Assembly: GCF_014243395.1 (NCBI RefSeq)
Contig: NZ_JACLCP010000001.1
Span: 1,426,001 to 1,490,000, forward strand
Length of the DNA: 64,000 nt
Origin: Winogradskyella flava
Lineage (GTDB): Bacteria; Bacteroidota; Bacteroidia; Flavobacteriales; Flavobacteriaceae
Reading direction: 5' to 3'
The notes beneath the pieces were generated by a model, which was not told where the DNA came from, did no database searches, and saw only the letters and a list, made by a program, of their open reading frames with translations. Both the position numbers and the translations under genes were made by a program. Of this stretch, positions 38,875 through 47,720 are shown in pieces; within the stretch, counting starts at the first letter, position 1; each line of letters starts with the position of its first letter.

Positions 38875-40308
38875 GTGAAAAGTGTATCAAATTATATAGG
38901 TCTTCTAATCCTTTTCTTAGCCTTAATTAGTTGTAAAAACGAAGAAAAGAAGATTACTACTAAAAAAGAAACACGACCGAATATCATATATGTATATGTA
39001 GACCAAATGAGCGCTAATATGATGAGTAATGCTGGTAATACCTATTTAAAAACACCAGCATTAGATTATATCGCAAATAACGGTATTTGTTTTACAAGAG
39101 CCTATACTACCAATCCTGTGTGTTCACCGGCAAGAGTGAGTTTAATGACAGGTCGCTTTCCAGGTTATTTCAAAGATGATAAAGGCAACGAGATTCGAGA
39201 AAATAGAGGATCAATGAAAATCCCAACAGTTTCTCAAGAAGTGCAAAATACAACCATTGCTTATTACTTGAAAAAAGCTAATTACGAACTGTATTTTGGT
39301 GGTAAAGAACATTTACCAGAATCCTTAACACCAGCCGCACTTGGATTTAATAAATTTAGTGATGACGAAAGAGGTGAACTGGTAAACAAAGCGGCAGATA
39401 TCATTAAAGAAAAGCATGAAAATCCATATTTCATGGTAGTGTCATTAATAAACCCACATGACATTTGCTACATGGCTTTACGAGAAAAGGCGACTAGTAA
39501 AAATGATGCAGTTCTCTTAAAACGTGCAAAAGTTGAATTGGCAGCATTAGGTGAAGCCATGAAAATTCCAGAAGGCGTTAGCGAAGAAGAATTTTATTCA
39601 AACTATTGTCCGCCATTGCCCAAAAATTTCGAACCTCAAACCGATGAGCCAAAAGCGGTTAAAAGCTTAATTAATAACAGGCCGTTTCGTAAAAATGCCA
39701 GAGAACATTTTACAGAAAACGATTGGAAACATCACAGGTATGCTTACCATCGCCTAACCGAGGTTATGGATAAAGAAGTGCAAGTGCTATTAGATGCCAT
39801 AAAGAACAGCGGACAAGAGGAGAATACGCTTATAATTTTTTCAAGTGACCATGGTGATATGAGTGCAAGTCATCGTATGGAGCATAAATCGACCTTATAT
39901 GAAGAATCTGCAAACGTTCCATTTATGGCGATGTGGAAAGGTCATATTCCAAAAGGTCAGGTTAACGAGATGGATTTAATCTCAAACGGACTGGATTTAC
40001 TTCCAACGGCATGTGATTACGCAAACATAGAAGGGGTTTCTGATGCTCGAGGTAAAAGCCTAAGACCACTTTTTGAAGGTAAAGAAGTATCATGGAGAGA
40101 AACGCTTGGTGTGGAAAGCGAAATAGGTAAAATGGTAGTTGATAAATACGGTTTGAAGTATACACGCTATGATGTTGATGGCATTGAAGAACAGTTATTA
40201 AACTTAAAGCAAGATCCTTTTGAAACCACACACTTTACTAATGACGCAGAATTTAAAGATGATTTAGAAAGGTTACGGCAAATATACCATACGGAATGGT
40301 TTAAGTAA
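38875..40308 (+). CDS. S1 sulfatase lipoprotein, GTG start
   Basis: The GTG at 38875 is the only start that keeps the lipoprotein signal (LLILFLALISC, Cys20). The 477-residue protein carries YVYVDQMSANMM in place of the more common DD pair, formylglycine site CSPAR (Cys83), and SSDHGDMSASHRM. Asp-to-Gln at the second position of the metal site is seen in some S1 groups. Substrate position unknown. It is 11 bp after the preceding sulfatase and 24 bp before the PL40-like gene. Confidence 0.85.
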   Translation: MKSVSNYIGLLILFLALISCKNEEKKITTKKETRPNIIYVYVDQMSANMMSNAGNTYLKTPALDYIANNGICFTRAYTTNPVCSPARVSLMTGRFPGYFKDDKGNEIRENRGSMKIPTVSQEVQNTTIAYYLKKANYELYFGGKEHLPESLTPAALGFNKFSDDERGELVNKAADIIKEKHENPYFMVVSLINPHDICYMALREKATSKNDAVLLKRAKVELAALGEAMKIPEGVSEEEFYSNYCPPLPKNFEPQTDEPKAVKSLINNRPFRKNAREHFTENDWKHHRYAYHRLTEVMDKEVQVLLDAIKNSGQEENTLIIFSSDHGDMSASHRMEHKSTLYEESANVPFMAMWKGHIPKGQVNEMDLISNGLDLLPTACDYANIEGVSDARGKSLRPLFEGKEVSWRETLGVESEIGKMVVDKYGLKYTRYDVDGIEEQLLNLKQDPFETTHFTNDAEFKDDLERLRQIYHTEWFK

Positions 40309-40332
40309 CTAGGGCTAAACGAGGTTGTGAAA

Positions 40333-42837
40333 ATGATGTCAATGAAATTTAAATATTTAACCCTAAATATCAGGTTTATAGTAATACTGATACTCATTAC
40401 TTTTAAAATGAGTAGTCAGACTAAAGAACGCCCTTTTATTTTAGTGACGGCCGAAGAGCGGAATCAAGTTCTTGAAAAAATAGAGACTCAAGATTGGGCA
40501 AAAGACATCTTTAAAGAATTAAAAGGAAAAGCAGATGTTCAAGTTAAATCCTTTATTAAAAATCCAAAGACCTATTTAGAAAAGCTACCATTCAATTGGT
40601 CCGAAGGTCAAAAAAATAGCTTCCCACCATTTTATAAAACCTATCATGTCGAAAATGGTGTTCAAAAAAATCTTGATAATGCAACAGACGCCGAGAAGAA
40701 AAACATGGAGTTATTGATTAAATATCTGCAAGTTGCTTTAGACTGTGGCATGATGTATTATCTAACTCAAGACGAAAAATACGCCTATGTAGCAAGTAGT
40801 ATTTTATATGCTTTCGCAAAATCAGTTCAAAAATCTCAACTTTCAGATTGGCATGGTCGAGGCGGTTGGTTGTTTCCGTATGATGGTTTTAGAGAAGTAC
40901 GTGTTTTAGGTTATAAAGTGCCTTTGATTTATGATTTTACGGCGTCTTACCTTAAAAACGGTGGACAAGCATTTGATATCATCAAAAACAAAAAAGTAGA
41001 TTTTCCTGTAGATGAACTTCAGGATGTATGCAGAACCTATGCAGATATTACCATAAATTATGGACAAACAGGTTCAAATCATTCAGTTTTGGAATCTCCA
41101 AGTTTGGTATATAATGCTTTGGCTATGGATGACGAAAAAGAGCGTGAAACATTATTATCCTATTTCCTAACTGAAAACACTGACAATCAAGACGGACTCA
41201 ACGTCATGTATAAAAAGTATAAAAACAAAGGGGATATTTGGCCCGAGACCTCACAGTATTTAAATCATTCTACCGCGATTTTAGCAAAATTATTATTGGT
41301 GGTGAATAAGTATAATCCATCTTTAGAGTTGGGCAAAAAATATCAAAACATATTATTCGCACTGCCAAGGCTCGACTATTTTGTTTTTCCAAATAATGAG
41401 ATTGTGAGATGGGGAGATGGACATAGAAAAGCACATGCACCATACGAAGCTTATGAAAATGCTTTTGTATTGGCACAAATGGATAGTTTACCAGAGTTGG
41501 AAGATAAATTTGCACCGCTCATTAAACGCGCTATGACTAAAGGTAAATACCACAGAAAAAACCTCGAAGCTTTGTTTTGGTACAATAATGATATGAGTGA
41601 AGAAGTCGCTAAGATAGATTTACCTAGAACCGATAGAGTATATCATGCAGGTATTGTATTACAACGTAACTTTAGTAGTACAAATGACCCAAAAGATGGC
41701 TTAATGGGTTTTGTGGGAGGTGCTCACATGGTTCATGGCCATGCTGAAGGTATGAATATTGAATTGTATGGAGAAGGTCAGGTATTAGGTGTTGACCATG
41801 GTAGAAACCGCTATGGAAAAGACCTGCATGAAAATTATTCAAGACTATTTGCTGCCCACAATACGGTTATCGTTAATGGAAGTTCTCAAGGTGAAGGTGG
41901 ATGGGTCAATCTAGGAATAAACACGGTTCAACTTATTTCTATGGAACCTAAAGTAGGTGAAGAAGCAGTCTCACCATTCCATTCTTTTAGTCAAACCAGT
42001 TTCGAAGATAATAAGGGAGATAAAGCAGAAGCAGTTCAAGAGCGTACATTAGCACTCATACGGACATCACCAACCACAGGCTATTATGTAGATGTATTTC
42101 GTTCAAAATCAAAGCTTCCAGATGAATATCACGACTATTTATATCATAATATTGGTGATAAATTGGTGTTTGAAACTAAAGATCTGAATTTCAAAAAAAC
42201 ACCAAAGCGCTATATGGCAAATGCCAATGGTAAATGGAGGCATAATAAAGTCTATCGAAACCCTGGATGGCATTTTTTTAAAAATGTAAAATCCTCACAA
42301 GCCTATGACAAGGATGTTAAGGCGACATTTACTACAAAAAAGTTAAGTACGGGAAGCGTGTTTATGCAACTTCATATTCCAGGTTTTGAAAATAGGGAAT
42401 ATACCAAAGTAAAAGCGCCTACAACTTTTGAGTCACCAAAACCTTATGACGATTTGCCAACACCAACATTGGTAATTCGTAATAAAGGTGAAGCTTGGAA
42501 AAATCCTTTTGTTGTGGTTTTTGAACCTTTTAATGAAAACGAAAAGGCTACAATACAATCCGTTGAAAAATTAGAAGAAAACGGTCTTTATAAAGGATTG
42601 AAGATTATTAGTAATACACCGACCGAAAAATTGATTCAATATGTCATTACACAGTCGAAAAATGACATATTTCAAGATGAAGCATTAGGTATTTACTTTC
42701 AAGGCACTTTTGCTGTAATTTCTTTGAATGAAAATAAAAGTTTGCATAGCATTTACATTGGAGAAGGAGACAAGCTCATTTATAAAAATGAAATCATACA
42801 AACGGATGCCAGTAAAACCTATTACAAGGCCTATTAA
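40333..42837 (+). CDS. PL40-like ulvan lyase (heparinase II/III superfamily)
   Basis: The ATG at 40333 is preferred to the GTG six bases upstream; 40342 is also possible. A hydrophobic signal (IRFIVILILITFKMSSQ) is followed by an alpha-helical toroid domain (about 30-420: DWHGRGGWLFPYDGFRE, GSNHSVLESPSL, WPETSQYLNHS) and a beta-sandwich half (GFVGGAHMVHGHAEGMNIELYG) typical of heparinase II/III-type lyases. It resembles in outline the P10 (PL40) lyase of the Formosa agariphila ulvan locus, as I remember it. The same superfamily might also include oligosaccharide dehydratases that form unsaturated uronate ends, which is an alternative. It is probably periplasmic. Confidence 0.72.
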   Translation: MMSMKFKYLTLNIRFIVILILITFKMSSQTKERPFILVTAEERNQVLEKIETQDWAKDIFKELKGKADVQVKSFIKNPKTYLEKLPFNWSEGQKNSFPPFYKTYHVENGVQKNLDNATDAEKKNMELLIKYLQVALDCGMMYYLTQDEKYAYVASSILYAFAKSVQKSQLSDWHGRGGWLFPYDGFREVRVLGYKVPLIYDFTASYLKNGGQAFDIIKNKKVDFPVDELQDVCRTYADITINYGQTGSNHSVLESPSLVYNALAMDDEKERETLLSYFLTENTDNQDGLNVMYKKYKNKGDIWPETSQYLNHSTAILAKLLLVVNKYNPSLELGKKYQNILFALPRLDYFVFPNNEIVRWGDGHRKAHAPYEAYENAFVLAQMDSLPELEDKFAPLIKRAMTKGKYHRKNLEALFWYNNDMSEEVAKIDLPRTDRVYHAGIVLQRNFSSTNDPKDGLMGFVGGAHMVHGHAEGMNIELYGEGQVLGVDHGRNRYGKDLHENYSRLFAAHNTVIVNGSSQGEGGWVNLGINTVQLISMEPKVGEEAVSPFHSFSQTSFEDNKGDKAEAVQERTLALIRTSPTTGYYVDVFRSKSKLPDEYHDYLYHNIGDKLVFETKDLNFKKTPKRYMANANGKWRHNKVYRNPGWHFFKNVKSSQAYDKDVKATFTTKKLSTGSVFMQLHIPGFENREYTKVKAPTTFESPKPYDDLPTPTLVIRNKGEAWKNPFVVVFEPFNENEKATIQSVEKLEENGLYKGLKIISNTPTEKLIQYVITQSKNDIFQDEALGIYFQGTFAVISLNENKSLHSIYIGEGDKLIYKNEIIQTDASKTYYKAY

Positions 42838-42846
42838 CCAAAGCTT

Positions 42847-44001
42847 ATGCAGCTAAATAAAATATTGAAATGCTTATCGCTAATCTTAGTCTTTTTATTA
42901 CTTGTTGGTTGTCAGTCAAAAAAAGAAACAACTTTACTCTTTGTAGGTAGCTTTACGGATAAAAAACCAGGAGAAGGTATCCATGTTTTTGAGTTTAACA
43001 ATGAAACAGGTGAAGCTTCTTTAAAATTTACGCTAGATAGTGTTACCAATACATCCTTTTTAAAATTATCTAACAATGGTAAGTACTTGTATTCTGTTAT
43101 GGATAGTCAAATGCCATATCATGGGAAAATAGCCGCCTTTGTTGTGGATTCTATAAATGGAAAACTTGACTTAATAAATATACAAGATTGTGGTGGCTTA
43201 AATCCTGCGCATATCGACATCGATAAAACAGGGAAGTTTTTAGCAAGTTCTCAATATTCTGATGGCAGTTTGAGTTTATTCAAAATTAATAAGGATGGAA
43301 GTCTTAAACCACATTCTCAAGTTTTAAGATTTAAGGATAGTAGTGTCATTAAAGAAAGACAGGAAGCATCGCATATACATTCTTCAAATTTTTCACCTGA
43401 TAATGAATTTTTATTTGCCCATGACCTTGGTGCCGATAAAATAAGAGGGTTTAGTTTTAATAGTAATACAAAGGATTCATTACTAAATAATGAAAACCAA
43501 ATTAAAATGAAACCAGGAAGTGGACCTAGGCATTTTGCGTTTCACCCAAACGGTAAATTTGGATATAGCATTGCCGAATTAAGTGGAAAATTAACAGCTT
43601 TCAATTTTCGGAATGGGGATTTGGAATATGTTGAAGATTATCAATCTTATCAAAAGCATCAGAATATTTATAGGGCAGCAGACGTGCATATCTCTCCAGA
43701 TGGTAAATTTTTATACGCCTCAAATCGTGGCCCAGAAGAAGATAGTATTTCAATATTTTCTATCAATCCAGAAAATGGAACTCTTACTTTAATTGAGCAT
43801 GAACGAACTTATGGAGAACACCCAAGAAACTTTGCCATAGACCCCTCTGGAGAATTTTTATTGGTTGCGAATCAGTTTACCAATAATATTATAGTCTTTC
43901 GACGTGACATTAAAACAGGAAAGCTAAGCAAACTGAATCAGGAGATAGTTGTTAAAAACCCTTCAAGTTTGCAGATGAGAACTTATGACGTTAGTTTATA
44001 A
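42847..44001 (+). CDS. Lactonase-family beta-propeller lipoprotein (6-phosphogluconolactonase-like)
   Basis: This 384-residue protein has a lipobox (LLLVGC, Cys22). The seven-bladed propeller repeats are clear: FLKLSNNGKYLYSV, HIDIDKTGKFLASSQYSDG, HISPDGKFLYASNRG and FAIDPSGEFLLVANQ, matching the lactonase family (PF10282). Cytoplasmic relatives hydrolyse 6-phosphogluconolactone; this copy is exported, so a phosphorylated substrate is unlikely. A sugar-acid lactone released from the polymer is a possibility. It is the last gene of the transcript starting at 33382 and converges on the regulator gene 30 bp away. Confidence 0.75.
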   Translation: MQLNKILKCLSLILVFLLLVGCQSKKETTLLFVGSFTDKKPGEGIHVFEFNNETGEASLKFTLDSVTNTSFLKLSNNGKYLYSVMDSQMPYHGKIAAFVVDSINGKLDLINIQDCGGLNPAHIDIDKTGKFLASSQYSDGSLSLFKINKDGSLKPHSQVLRFKDSSVIKERQEASHIHSSNFSPDNEFLFAHDLGADKIRGFSFNSNTKDSLLNNENQIKMKPGSGPRHFAFHPNGKFGYSIAELSGKLTAFNFRNGDLEYVEDYQSYQKHQNIYRAADVHISPDGKFLYASNRGPEEDSISIFSINPENGTLTLIEHERTYGEHPRNFAIDPSGEFLLVANQFTNNIIVFRRDIKTGKLSKLNQEIVVKNPSSLQMRTYDVSL

Positions 44002-44031
44002 TTTTGTGGGGTGAGTGTAATGAAGAATCTA

Positions 44032-45078
44032 TTAATGGGAATCTCTTTCAATTAGGTTAAAGGGAACTTTTACGCGACCCTTTTTATTGTTTAAAATCAT
44101 ATCAGCAGTCGTTTCGCCCATGATTTTAAAATCAGTAGATATAACCGTAATTCCTAACAAATCTTTTAATGGTGTATCGTTATAAGAAATGATACCGATA
44201 TCTTCACCTAATACAAATTCATCTTCTTTAGCCTGTTTCACTAAATTAACCAAGTCAGATTCTTCAATGGTTATAAATAAATCGCCCTTTTTTATAATCA
44301 TATCGTCAAATACCTTATCAAGAATCTCAAAATCAAGTTTGAATTCTACACAGAATTTTCTAAATCCGTGAAGAATTCTTCTAGGATAAGGGTAGACAGC
44401 TTTTTCTGGGTAGACCAACATAATTTTTTTATATCTCTTGATTTTAGAGATACCTTCTTTTAACGCATTGTAAATGTCATTTTCAAAATCCTGATAGATT
44501 TCTACATGATTTCCACCCATTTCAGGTTTATAATTATCTAATATGACTAGTTTGTTTTGCGGAAGTTGTTTAATGGCCTTAATGGCTTTATCTGTAAAAC
44601 TTACGTGCTTCAGATCGTCAGTTTTAAAATGAGGCATAATGACATAATAGTCGTAAGCCGATTTATTTTTATCCAACAAATTTAAAAATAACGATTCGTC
44701 ACAATGATAGATGATAAGATCTGTATGAGAATTTGCGCCAATGCTATTAATAAAGGAATTGTATGTTCTCAGCTTATAAGAACTTAATTTATTAACCAAA
44801 AACAGGATGTTTATTTTGGAAATTAATTTTGTTCGGTTGATGTAATAACCTTTACCACGAATGGCGTTTATGATATTGCGTTCTTTTAAAATGCTGTATG
44901 CTTTTTCAACAGTATCTCTAGATAGATAAAATTCTTCACTAAACATGTTTATTGAGGGAATTTTTTGACCCATTGTCAGATTCTCCTCCGAAATATTATG
45001 AATAATCGAATCTATAATCTGCTGGTATTTAGGTACCCTAGATTCGTCATCAATATTTATAAATTTCATCATGTCCAA
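44032..45078 (-). CDS. GntR-family regulator with LacI-type sensor domain
   Basis: This 348-residue protein has an N-terminal winged helix of the GntR family (about 13-82: KYQQIIDSIIHNI, KIPSINMFSEEFYLSRDTVEKAY, IRGKGYYI). The remainder resembles a periplasmic-binding-protein fold with a typical ending (IGIISYNDTPLKDLLGITVISTDFKIMGETTADMIL). Such chimeras (AraR-like) bind a sugar or sugar phosphate and release or alter DNA binding. It faces away from the rhamnose operon, so an L-rhamnose-pathway effector is a fair guess. It is the only regulator gene inside the polysaccharide part of the window and so a candidate for binding the GTACAGGATAG sites; this is not proven. Confidence 0.85.
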   Translation of the reverse strand: MDMMKFINIDDESRVPKYQQIIDSIIHNISEENLTMGQKIPSINMFSEEFYLSRDTVEKAYSILKERNIINAIRGKGYYINRTKLISKINILFLVNKLSSYKLRTYNSFINSIGANSHTDLIIYHCDESLFLNLLDKNKSAYDYYVIMPHFKTDDLKHVSFTDKAIKAIKQLPQNKLVILDNYKPEMGGNHVEIYQDFENDIYNALKEGISKIKRYKKIMLVYPEKAVYPYPRRILHGFRKFCVEFKLDFEILDKVFDDMIIKKGDLFITIEESDLVNLVKQAKEDEFVLGEDIGIISYNDTPLKDLLGITVISTDFKIMGETTADMILNNKKGRVKVPFNLIERDSH

Positions 45079-45122
45079 AATAAAACAGAATTTAAAGGTT
45101 GAAAGTTTTGTTTAACTAATCA

Positions 45123-45130
45123 CAAATATA
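45123..45130 (-). promoter_or_regulatory. -7 box for the GntR regulator gene
   Basis: A perfect TATATTTG on the minus strand lies 45 bp upstream of the regulator start. No copy of the 11-bp locus motif is found at the expected distance, so the regulator seems to be controlled differently from the catabolic genes. Confidence 0.5.
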
Positions 45131-45458
45131 GCAAGTTAATAATTCTTTACTATAAAAAGGCCTTTAATGTATTTCAATACAAAAGTATTTTTAGCTCGTA
45201 ATCCTCTAGATAATATGGGATTTATAACGGCAAGAGTTCTCGCACAAGATGCTTGAAGTTTTGTGTTTTTAAATTTCATAACATCAAATTTTGGATTTGA
45301 ATTTTATGGAGGCCCAACTTTATGCTATTGATATATTAAGTTGTTTGAGTCTTTATTACACGATAGGTCTTCCGTAAGTGTCTATGGATTTGGGTTTCTA
45401 TTGATTTTCACATTTAAAAATATATATTTTAATGAACTTATCTTCTCATTACGGTACA

Positions 45459-45496
45459 GTACAGGATAGAAAAGCTTTTTATGAAATATATATTTG
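45459..45496 (+). promoter_or_regulatory. PUL promoter for rhamnose operon: GTACAGGATAG plus perfect -7 box
   Basis: A perfect 11-bp motif (45459-45469) is followed after exactly 19 bp by a perfect TATATTTG (45489-45496). An extra GTACAG (45454-45459) immediately precedes the motif. The -7 box overlaps the TTG at 45494, which shows that this TTG is not the start codon. Confidence 0.7.
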
Positions 45497-45523
45497 GTTA
45501 AAGAATTTATTTTAACACTTTTT

Positions 45524-47629
45524 ATGAAGACAATTACGAAAAATTTTAAATACGTAGATTATCTATGGGACGAATCAAAAGCACTTGCTTTAGGTGATAA
45601 CCAAGTAGATTTATTTTTATATCGTTCAAATATATTAGGTGCCGATTTAAGGATTACTAATTATGGAGGTGGAAATACAAGCTGCAAAACTATTGAAACT
45701 GATCCATTAACCAATGAAGACGTTGAAGTAATGTGGGTTAAGGGCTCTGGTGGTGATATTGGAACTTTAAAAAGATCGGGAATAGCTGGTTTATATACTA
45801 AAAGACTGCGTGATTTAAAAAATGTATACCAAGGGTTGCATGATGAAGATCGTATGGTTGGATTATTCAATCATTGTATTTATGATTTAGACAGTAAAGC
45901 GCCTTCAATAGATACACCACTTCATGGTTTGTTACCATTTGCTCATATAGATCATCTGCATCCAGATGCATTAATTGCGGTTGCTGCCGCTAAAGATAGT
46001 GAGCAAGTTACCAAAGAAATTTGGGGAGACACTATGGGTTGGGTCCCTTGGCAACGACCAGGATTTGATTTAGGACTTCAATTGGAAAAATGTCTGGCAG
46101 ATAACCCAGGTATTAGAGGCATTGTGTTGGGGAGTCATGGCTTATTTACATGGGGAGACACATCATACGAGTGCTATATGAATAGTTTAGAAGTTATTGA
46201 GATGGCTTCAGAGTATATAGATAAAAAGATTAAAGAGAAAGGTTTAGTTTTTGGTGGACAAAAAATAGAAAGTCTTCCAAAGGCAGATCGTCTAGAAAAA
46301 GCAGCTCAAATTATGCCGCTTTTACGAGGGCTATGTTCTTCTGAAAATAGAATGATAGGTCACTTCTCTGATACAGATGTGGTAATGGAATATATTAATA
46401 GCAATGATCTGGAACGATTGGCGCCAATGGGTACATCTTGTCCAGATCATTTTTTAAGAACAAAAATCCAGCCTTTGGTTTTAAGTCTAGATAAAAACGA
46501 GGATTTATCGGATGCCGACGCTATTTTAAAAAAGTTAGAGCCAGCATTTGAAGCCTATAGACAAGAATATGCAGACTATTATAACACTTGTAAAAGGGAT
46601 AACAGTCCAGCCATGCGTGATGCAAATCCAGTAATAATAATTTATCCTGGTGTGGGCATGTTCAGTTTCGCTAAAAACAAACAAACCACACGTGTAGCGA
46701 GTGAATTTTACATAAACGCCATTAACGTAATGCGCGGTGCGGAAGCTATAACAGAATATACGTCTTTACCAAGACAAGAGGCTTTTGATATAGAATATTG
46801 GTTATTGGAAGAAGCAAAGTTACAACGTATGCCAAAAGAAAAACCATTATCTCGTAGAGTGGCTTTGATTACAGGAGCAGGAGGAGGCATAGGTAAGGCA
46901 ATTGCGGATAAACTTGCTGCTGAAGGTGCAAACGTAGTACTAACAGATATTAACGAAGATGCACTTGAAGAGGCCAACGGAACTTATGCAAGAGATGTAT
47001 CCACTTATGCAACCTGTGACGTTACTAATACTGAATCTATTGAAAGTGCTTACAAAAAAGCCATTATTGAGTTTGGAGGTGTAGATATCGTTGTTCATAG
47101 TGCCGGATTAGCAATTTCAAAACCTTTATTAGATACAACGGATAAAGATTGGAACATCTTACAAAGTATATTAGTAAAAGGTCAGTTTGATTTAGCAAAA
47201 CAATTCTCCGCAATAACTCGCAAACAGGGATTAGGCGGAGATTATATAGCAATAGCAAGTAAAAATGGATTAGTTGCAGGTCCAAATAATGTTGCTTATG
47301 GCACTGCCAAAGCAGCCCAACAGCACATGGTACGTTTGTTAGCTGCAGAATTAGCAAAAGATAAAGTAAGGGTAAATACCGTAAATCCAGATGGTGTTAT
47401 TGTGGGCAGTAAAATATGGGAAGGTGCTTGGGCCGAAGGTAGAGCAAAGGCCAACGGAATTACGGTTGAAGAATTACCTGCCTTTTACGCAAAAAGGAAT
47501 CTACTAAACGAAATTATCACACCAGATGATATTGCCAATGGAGTATTCTCTTTTGTTGGATTACTCGATAAATCAACAGGAAACATTTTAAATGTTGATG
47601 GTGGGATGGCAAATGCCTTTGTAAGATAA
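45524..47629 (+). CDS. rhaEW: Bifunctional L-rhamnulose-1-phosphate aldolase / L-lactaldehyde dehydrogenase
   Basis: Start set at ATG 45524, because the upstream TTG lies inside the -7 box. The 701-residue protein fuses an N-terminal class II aldolase/adducin-type domain (ITNYGGGNTSCK, HLHPDALIAVAAA, LGSHGLFTWG) to a C-terminal short-chain dehydrogenase with the NAD loop ITGAGGGIGKAIA and the catalytic Tyr-Lys in YGTAKAAQQ. It splits L-rhamnulose 1-phosphate into DHAP and L-lactaldehyde and oxidises the latter to lactate. It heads the rhamnose operon, with isomerase, kinase and lactate dehydrogenase following. Length and fusion match RhaEW-type proteins. Confidence 0.92.
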   Translation: MKTITKNFKYVDYLWDESKALALGDNQVDLFLYRSNILGADLRITNYGGGNTSCKTIETDPLTNEDVEVMWVKGSGGDIGTLKRSGIAGLYTKRLRDLKNVYQGLHDEDRMVGLFNHCIYDLDSKAPSIDTPLHGLLPFAHIDHLHPDALIAVAAAKDSEQVTKEIWGDTMGWVPWQRPGFDLGLQLEKCLADNPGIRGIVLGSHGLFTWGDTSYECYMNSLEVIEMASEYIDKKIKEKGLVFGGQKIESLPKADRLEKAAQIMPLLRGLCSSENRMIGHFSDTDVVMEYINSNDLERLAPMGTSCPDHFLRTKIQPLVLSLDKNEDLSDADAILKKLEPAFEAYRQEYADYYNTCKRDNSPAMRDANPVIIIYPGVGMFSFAKNKQTTRVASEFYINAINVMRGAEAITEYTSLPRQEAFDIEYWLLEEAKLQRMPKEKPLSRRVALITGAGGGIGKAIADKLAAEGANVVLTDINEDALEEANGTYARDVSTYATCDVTNTESIESAYKKAIIEFGGVDIVVHSAGLAISKPLLDTTDKDWNILQSILVKGQFDLAKQFSAITRKQGLGGDYIAIASKNGLVAGPNNVAYGTAKAAQQHMVRLLAAELAKDKVRVNTVNPDGVIVGSKIWEGAWAEGRAKANGITVEELPAFYAKRNLLNEIITPDDIANGVFSFVGLLDKSTGNILNVDGGMANAFVR

Positions 47630-47659
47630 TATTTGATTAGTTTAGTTTAGTTAATGAAA

Positions 47660-47692
47660 ACTCCCATAAATTTTAGTTAAGTTTATGGGAGT
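47660..47692 (+). terminator. Intercistronic hairpin between rhaEW and rhaI
   Basis: A perfect 11-bp stem (ACTCCCATAAA, 47660-47670, with TTTATGGGAGT, 47682-47692) and an 11-nt loop is followed by a short pyrimidine stretch (CTCTTTCT) rather than a pure T run. It may be a partial terminator or a processing/stability element that sets the relative level of the first gene. Confidence 0.6.
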
Positions 47693-47720
47693 CTCTTTCT
47701 AATTCAGAAAAAAGTTTCAA

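Larger units (their letters stand above)
45079..45523. other. Divergent intergenic region between GntR regulator and rhamnose operon
   Basis: About 445 bp without a gene. It holds a perfect minus-strand -7 box for the regulator (TATATTTG, 45130-45123), a short palindrome AAAGGCCTTT near 45157, and the plus-strand motif promoter at 45459-45496. I see no conserved RNA or convincing small gene in the central part. Confidence 0.6.

Noticed and set aside
45494..45523. TTG-initiated extension of the rhamnulose-phosphate aldolase gene
   Set aside because: The TTG is part of the -7 promoter box, and the added residues are not family-like; ATG 45524 fits better.
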